NCBI GenBank assembly: GCA_016199025.1
Contig: JACQHM010000166.1
Span: 1-8,489 of the forward strand
DNA from: Candidatus Methylomirabilota bacterium
GTDB taxonomy: Bacteria; Methylomirabilota; Methylomirabilia; Methylomirabilales; JACQHM01
Reading direction: 5' to 3'
Length of the DNA stretch: 8,489 nt
Each line of letters begins with the position of its first letter. The first letter of the stretch is position 1. The notes under the pieces were generated by a model. That model did not search any database, was not told the origin of the DNA, and worked only from the letters and a program-made list of their open reading frames with translations. The position numbers and the translations under genes are program-made. Of the stretch, positions 6,322 to 8,489 are shown one piece after another.

Positions 6322-6350
6322 TTGACCGGTGTCCCGTCCTGCTTTATGGT
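6322..6350 (+). promoter_or_regulatory. Sigma70-like promoter of the Uma2-family gene
   Basis: TTGACC (6322-6327, 5 of 6) and TATGGT (6345-6350, 4 of 6) are separated by the optimal 17 bases. Transcription would begin near 6357 in the AT-rich AATAACATTAG stretch, with a leader of about 25 bases holding AGGAGG (6371-6376) ahead of the ATG at 6382. This is the best-formed promoter in the window and suggests that the Uma2 gene is expressed on its own. A second TTGACT at 6310-6315 has no matching -10. Confidence 0.6.
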
Positions 6351-6381
6351 AATAACATTAGCAACACACCAGGAGGATCCT

Positions 6382-7038
6382 ATGGGGCTGACGGTGAAAG
6401 TAATGACCGAGGAAGGCCAGGAGCTCTGTGACTCTTATCTCCTGCGGCTGGGAGGGTGGACAGAGGCGCGGTACTTTGCGGAAGCTCCAGAGTCGCGGAT
6501 TGTGGAGTTCGAAGATGGAGAACTCATTATGCCGTCGCCGGTCAATGTGCGACATCAGCAACTTGTGGGATTCCTAACCTTCCTACTCAGGGGGTATGTC
6601 CGCGCCAAGGGGCTTGGTGAGGTCCTCAACGGGCCGGCGGTGGTCCGGCTCTGGCCCGGGCTGGACTACGAGCCAGACATCTTCGTCATCCTGGGTGAGC
6701 AACTGAGGCAGTTTGAGACGCAGTACTTTTCCGGCGCTCCTGCTCTGGTGGTGGAGATCACCTCGCCCGGAGGACGAACCTATGATCTCAAGCACAAGGC
6801 GGCAAATTATGGCCGGCACGGGGTCCGGGAGTACTGGGTGGTGGAGCCGGAGGAAGGGCGGCTCTATCAGCATACGCTACCAGCCGAAGCGCCGGCACCC
6901 TACACGGTGCAGGACTATGCCAGTGGGCGGGTGGAGAGTCTGGTCGTGCCCGGATTCTGGATCGAGGTCGCCTGGCTCTGGCAGGATCCTCTGCCCCTGG
7001 AGCCGCCGCTCTTGGAAGCGCTCCTCCGCGCTCCGTAG
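6382..7038 (+). CDS. Uma2-family (DUF820) PD-(D/E)XK nuclease-like protein
   Basis: A 218-residue member of the Uma2 family, which has a restriction-endonuclease-like fold and is often present in many copies in cyanobacteria and other bacteria; its cellular role is not settled. The N-terminal part has the family pattern W-T-E at 26-28, then VEFEDGELIMPSP with VRHQ at 41-59. The nuclease-like core follows: YEPDIFVI with Asp99, LVVEITSPGGRTYDLKHKAANYG with Glu125 and Lys137/Lys139, and GVREYWVV at 147-154. Both acidic residues and a lysine of the active site are present, so the protein may be catalytically competent. AGGAGG 5 bases upstream fixes the start; the longer in-frame reading runs back through the CMD gene and is an artefact. 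It converges on the retropepsin-like gene with a 103-bp gap. No methylase or antitoxin partner is adjacent. Confidence 0.92.
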   Translation: MGLTVKVMTEEGQELCDSYLLRLGGWTEARYFAEAPESRIVEFEDGELIMPSPVNVRHQQLVGFLTFLLRGYVRAKGLGEVLNGPAVVRLWPGLDYEPDIFVILGEQLRQFETQYFSGAPALVVEITSPGGRTYDLKHKAANYGRHGVREYWVVEPEEGRLYQHTLPAEAPAPYTVQDYASGRVESLVVPGFWIEVAWLWQDPLPLEPPLLEALLRAP

Positions 7039-7141
7039 AGTTCTTTCTCAATGTCTTTCGCCAGAGAACCGTGGGACACCCCGTCGATAAACTTGAGGAT
7101 ATGTGGACTGGCATAAAGCAGCAAGGATAGCTACCGTTCGA

Positions 7142-7519
7142 TCAGAATTCGGTGAACTCTCGGCGCCTGAGCCCCTCCAAATCCAGCGTGCCGCTTCTAG
7201 GATCCAATCTGATTTCCCAACGCTCCATCGAGAGAGCCCCGATGAGGACATCCAATTCGTGGCCATTGGCGTGGCCGATGTCATCCACAGGCACGGCATC
7301 AGCAAAGAAATCCAGCCCTTCGATTTTCCCCTCGATCAGGCACAGTTCACGGATCTCTATGTCCTGTCCCCCCAAGGTCACACGAGCAGGTCGAGTCACT
7401 GATCTCCTAGGAGCTTCACGCACAAGATGGGAACGGACATACGTATAGATGGCCCCCGTGTCAAAGAGGGCGACAGCGGCCTGTCCTTCTATTTCAATGG
7501 CCTTAATGATTCTTGCCAC
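7142..7519 (-). CDS. Retropepsin-like aspartic protease family protein
   Basis: A 125-residue protein with a single retropepsin-type half: ALFDTGAIYTYV at 17-28, with the catalytic D-T-G-A at 20-23, beta-rich middle strands (RVTLGGQDIEI), and DVLIGALSMERWEIRLD at 90-106, which corresponds to the hydrophobic-G-A-D/L-hydrophobic flap-side motif of the family. Retropepsins this short work as homodimers, each giving one Asp. There is no signal peptide or membrane segment, so it is cytoplasmic. The start is GTG (7519-7517) with GGAGG at 7533-7529, 9 bases upstream; no in-frame ATG gives the complete domain. Its substrate is unknown. It could be a non-proteolytic relative such as a Ddi1-like domain. 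It stands alone, convergent with the Uma2 gene. Confidence 0.8.
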   Translation of the reverse strand: MARIIKAIEIEGQAAVALFDTGAIYTYVRSHLVREAPRRSVTRPARVTLGGQDIEIRELCLIEGKIEGLDFFADAVPVDDIGHANGHELDVLIGALSMERWEIRLDPRSGTLDLEGLRRREFTEF

Positions 7520-7621
7520 GGTTTTGTTCCTCCCCTTTCCTGTGGTCTCACTGACTCAACTCGGCCACACTTCGCCCTTCCCACTTTCTGCTTCCCACCT
7601 GAAAAATCCGCACGCCTTTGC

Positions 7622-7640
7622 CTCGACGGCCGGTGTCGAG
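7622..7640. repeat. Small inverted repeat in the retropepsin leader
   Basis: CTCGAC at 7622-7627 and GTCGAG at 7635-7640 form a perfect 6-bp stem with a 7-base loop (GGCCGGT). It would be transcribed in the leader of the retropepsin-like gene if the promoter at 7664-7692 is used. No regulatory class is recognised. Confidence 0.4.
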
Positions 7641-7663
7641 AATCCGCTCGGGGCACTGTTCTC

Positions 7664-7692
7664 ATCCTACCAAGAGGAACGAGGAAAGGCAA
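7664..7692 (-). promoter_or_regulatory. Candidate promoter of the retropepsin-like gene
   Basis: Minus strand TTGCCT (7692-7687) and TAGGAT (7669-7664) are 17 bases apart, each matching consensus at 4 of 6 positions. Transcription from it would give a leader of about 135 bases before the GTG start. It lies downstream of the terminator at 7762-7799, as expected for an independent unit. Confidence 0.35.
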
Positions 7693-7761
7693 GGAGGGCG
7701 AGCAAACGTGTTACAGACCAGAGTTTTCTTCAAGTCTCATGCCCCCAGGAAAACTATTCCG

Positions 7762-7799
7762 AGAAAAAAGAAAAGCGGCGGAGACTGTCCCCGCCGCTT
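7762..7799 (-). terminator. Rho-independent terminator of the secreted-protein gene
   Basis: On the minus strand a perfect 9-bp GC-rich stem (AAGCGGCGG 7799-7791 with CCGCCGCTT 7781-7773), with a 9-base loop, is followed at once by TTCTTTTTTCTC, a T-rich tract. It is 137 bp downstream of the stop of the FG-GAP protein gene and separates it from the retropepsin-like gene. On the plus strand the tract after the stem is not T-rich enough, so the terminator is one-directional. Confidence 0.85.
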
Positions 7800-7935
7800 C
7801 TCAGCTTTCGTTCCTCCCTCTTTCGGGTTCCTCACCTCCAAGTGGATTGTTGAGATCCGGTCGTCGGTGGCCTCAAAGAGCAAGAGGATCCGCTCTCATG
7901 CCCTCCCAAACCCGGCCCTGGGAAGGCCAAGAGGC

Positions 7936-8379
7936 CTACTGCAACACGAAGCCTGCGTTATAGCGCCGCCCATCCGGCATCTGGAGGGTGATGGTGTAGG
8001 TCCCGGCGCTTAAGTCCCGGGTGTTCAGGTTATAGACCCAGGTGCCATCAGCGTAGCGGAAGAGCAGCCCACTCTCGTTGGCCGCCCCGGCGTCCAGGTC
8101 CGGCACCCCGTCGCTGTTCACGTCCCCGATCCCCACCACCGGGAAGCCGAACCCGGCACCGGCCTGATGGGTCGGGTGATCCAAGGTAAGGAGCAACGTC
8201 TGCCCCAACGCCGGCGCAGACCACAGCCAGAGAAGCGTCGCCAGGAGCCACCTCACCAAGGATCGCTTCTCTTTCCCTGAACGCCAAGGACCCGCTGCCT
8301 CCCTGGGACAGCGCTGCTTCAGGAGGAGCCCGGAAAAAGTCGCCCTCCAACTCTTCGTGATGATGTTCTTGGCCCTCAT
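7936..8379 (-). CDS. Short secreted protein: one FG-GAP repeat plus C-terminal beta domain
   Basis: A 147-residue protein in three parts. Residues 1-43 are basic and unlike any family I know. Next comes a signal-peptide-like stretch VRWLLATLLWLWSAPALGQ with likely cleavage after ALG. Then comes one FG-GAP (integrin alpha-type beta-propeller) blade, FGFPVVGIGDVNSDGVPDL, whose calcium loop D-V-N-S-D-G-V-P-D is intact. The last 43 residues (LLFRY...WVYNLNTRDLSAGTY...MPDGRRY) resemble the C-terminal PxKF-type domain at the end of many secreted proteins. A true FG-GAP propeller needs about seven blades, so this looks internally deleted. The ATG at 8379 has an excellent AAAGGAGG (8392-8385), 5 bases upstream, but places the signal peptide unusually far inside; a GTG or TTG near Val44 would give an ordinary signal peptide with a poor ribosome site. 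Function unknown. Confidence 0.6.
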   Translation of the reverse strand: MRAKNIITKSWRATFSGLLLKQRCPREAAGPWRSGKEKRSLVRWLLATLLWLWSAPALGQTLLLTLDHPTHQAGAGFGFPVVGIGDVNSDGVPDLDAGAANESGLLFRYADGTWVYNLNTRDLSAGTYTITLQMPDGRRYNAGFVLQ

Positions 8380-8392
8380 CACTCCCTCCTTT

Positions 8393-8407
8393 CGCCAAGA
8401 TCTGGCG
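8393..8407 (-). repeat. Hairpin touching the ribosome binding site
   Basis: CGCCA (8407-8403) and TGGCG (8397-8393) form a 5-bp perfect stem with a 5-base loop. The 3' arm ends directly at the AAAGGAGG of the secreted-protein gene. It could affect access to the ribosome site. The remaining sequence to 8489 shows no gene; the promoter was not identified. Confidence 0.35.
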
Positions 8408-8489
8408 GTCAACTTCCATCATTCGGCGTGCTTCGTCCGGGGATTAGTGGCCCACAAAACAGAAAAGCCCTGGCGGAAACAATCGTCCA

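Larger units (their letters stand above)
7520..7935. other. Gene-free stretch of 416 bp
   Basis: No supported gene lies here on either strand. The open frames have no ribosome binding site or family-like composition. The stretch holds the leader and a candidate promoter of the retropepsin-like gene (7664-7692), a small perfect hairpin CTCGAC/GTCGAG at 7622-7640 and the intrinsic terminator at 7762-7799. The remainder, 7800-7935, is the 3' untranslated region of the secreted-protein gene. Confidence 0.6.

Noticed and set aside
6034..6381. N-terminal extension of the Uma2 reading frame
   Set aside because: It overlaps the CMD gene in another frame, gives a Gly/Pro/Arg-rich product, and the true start has its own promoter and AGGAGG.
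7427..7963. 178-residue open frame on the plus strand
   Set aside because: It is antisense to the retropepsin-like gene and crosses the terminator at 7762-7799. It has no ribosome site and a low-complexity Ser/Pro/Arg-rich product with no motif.
8048..8422. 124-residue minus-strand frame overlapping the secreted-protein gene
   Set aside because: It is a frame-shifted shadow; it lacks the signal peptide and FG-GAP motif and becomes Gly/Arg-rich.

Overview
The window looks like a chromosomal segment of a GC-rich (by eye about 58-60 %), Gram-negative-type bacterium. Outer-membrane-style lipoproteins, a complete MEP-pathway kinase and a secreted protein support an envelope of that kind. Dispersed C-rich/G-rich hairpin repeats and AATCCGAAAT-type repeats lie between genes, as I would expect in poorly cultured lineages such as NC10/Methylomirabilota, Rokubacteria or deltaproteobacteria-like groups. 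The sequence alone does not fix the taxon.

Left part (1-4449, minus strand), read in the direction of transcription: engB (ribosome-assembly GTPase), then a 15-TPR lipoprotein, a LolB/DUF4292-like lipoprotein and ispE. The last three form a tight operon: the first junction is an ATGA-type stop/start overlap, the second has one base between stop and start. A sigma70-like promoter sits just upstream of the TPR gene. ispE is followed by a 110-bp repeat cluster, a CCA-encoding tRNA-Gln(TTG), a G/C-rich hairpin repeat and the first 15 codons of a hydantoinase A-like gene that runs off the edge.

Middle part (4450-6304, plus strand): leuB, divergent from engB and with no leuC or leuD beside it here, then a small carboxymuconolactone-decarboxylase-family protein without the AhpD cysteine pair. 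Copies of the G/C-rich hairpin repeat lie just upstream and just downstream of leuB.

Right part (6305-8489) is more accessory. A Uma2-family PD-(D/E)XK nuclease-like gene has its own good promoter. It faces a small retropepsin-like aspartic protease gene on the minus strand. After a 416-bp gene-free stretch holding a clear intrinsic terminator comes a short secreted protein that joins one FG-GAP repeat to a C-terminal beta domain and looks like the shrunken remains of a larger surface protein.

Most of the window is ordinary housekeeping. I see no clear new multi-gene system. The best leads are the chimeric secreted protein, the isolated Uma2/retropepsin pair, the two intergenic repeat families and a possible leaderless engB transcript.
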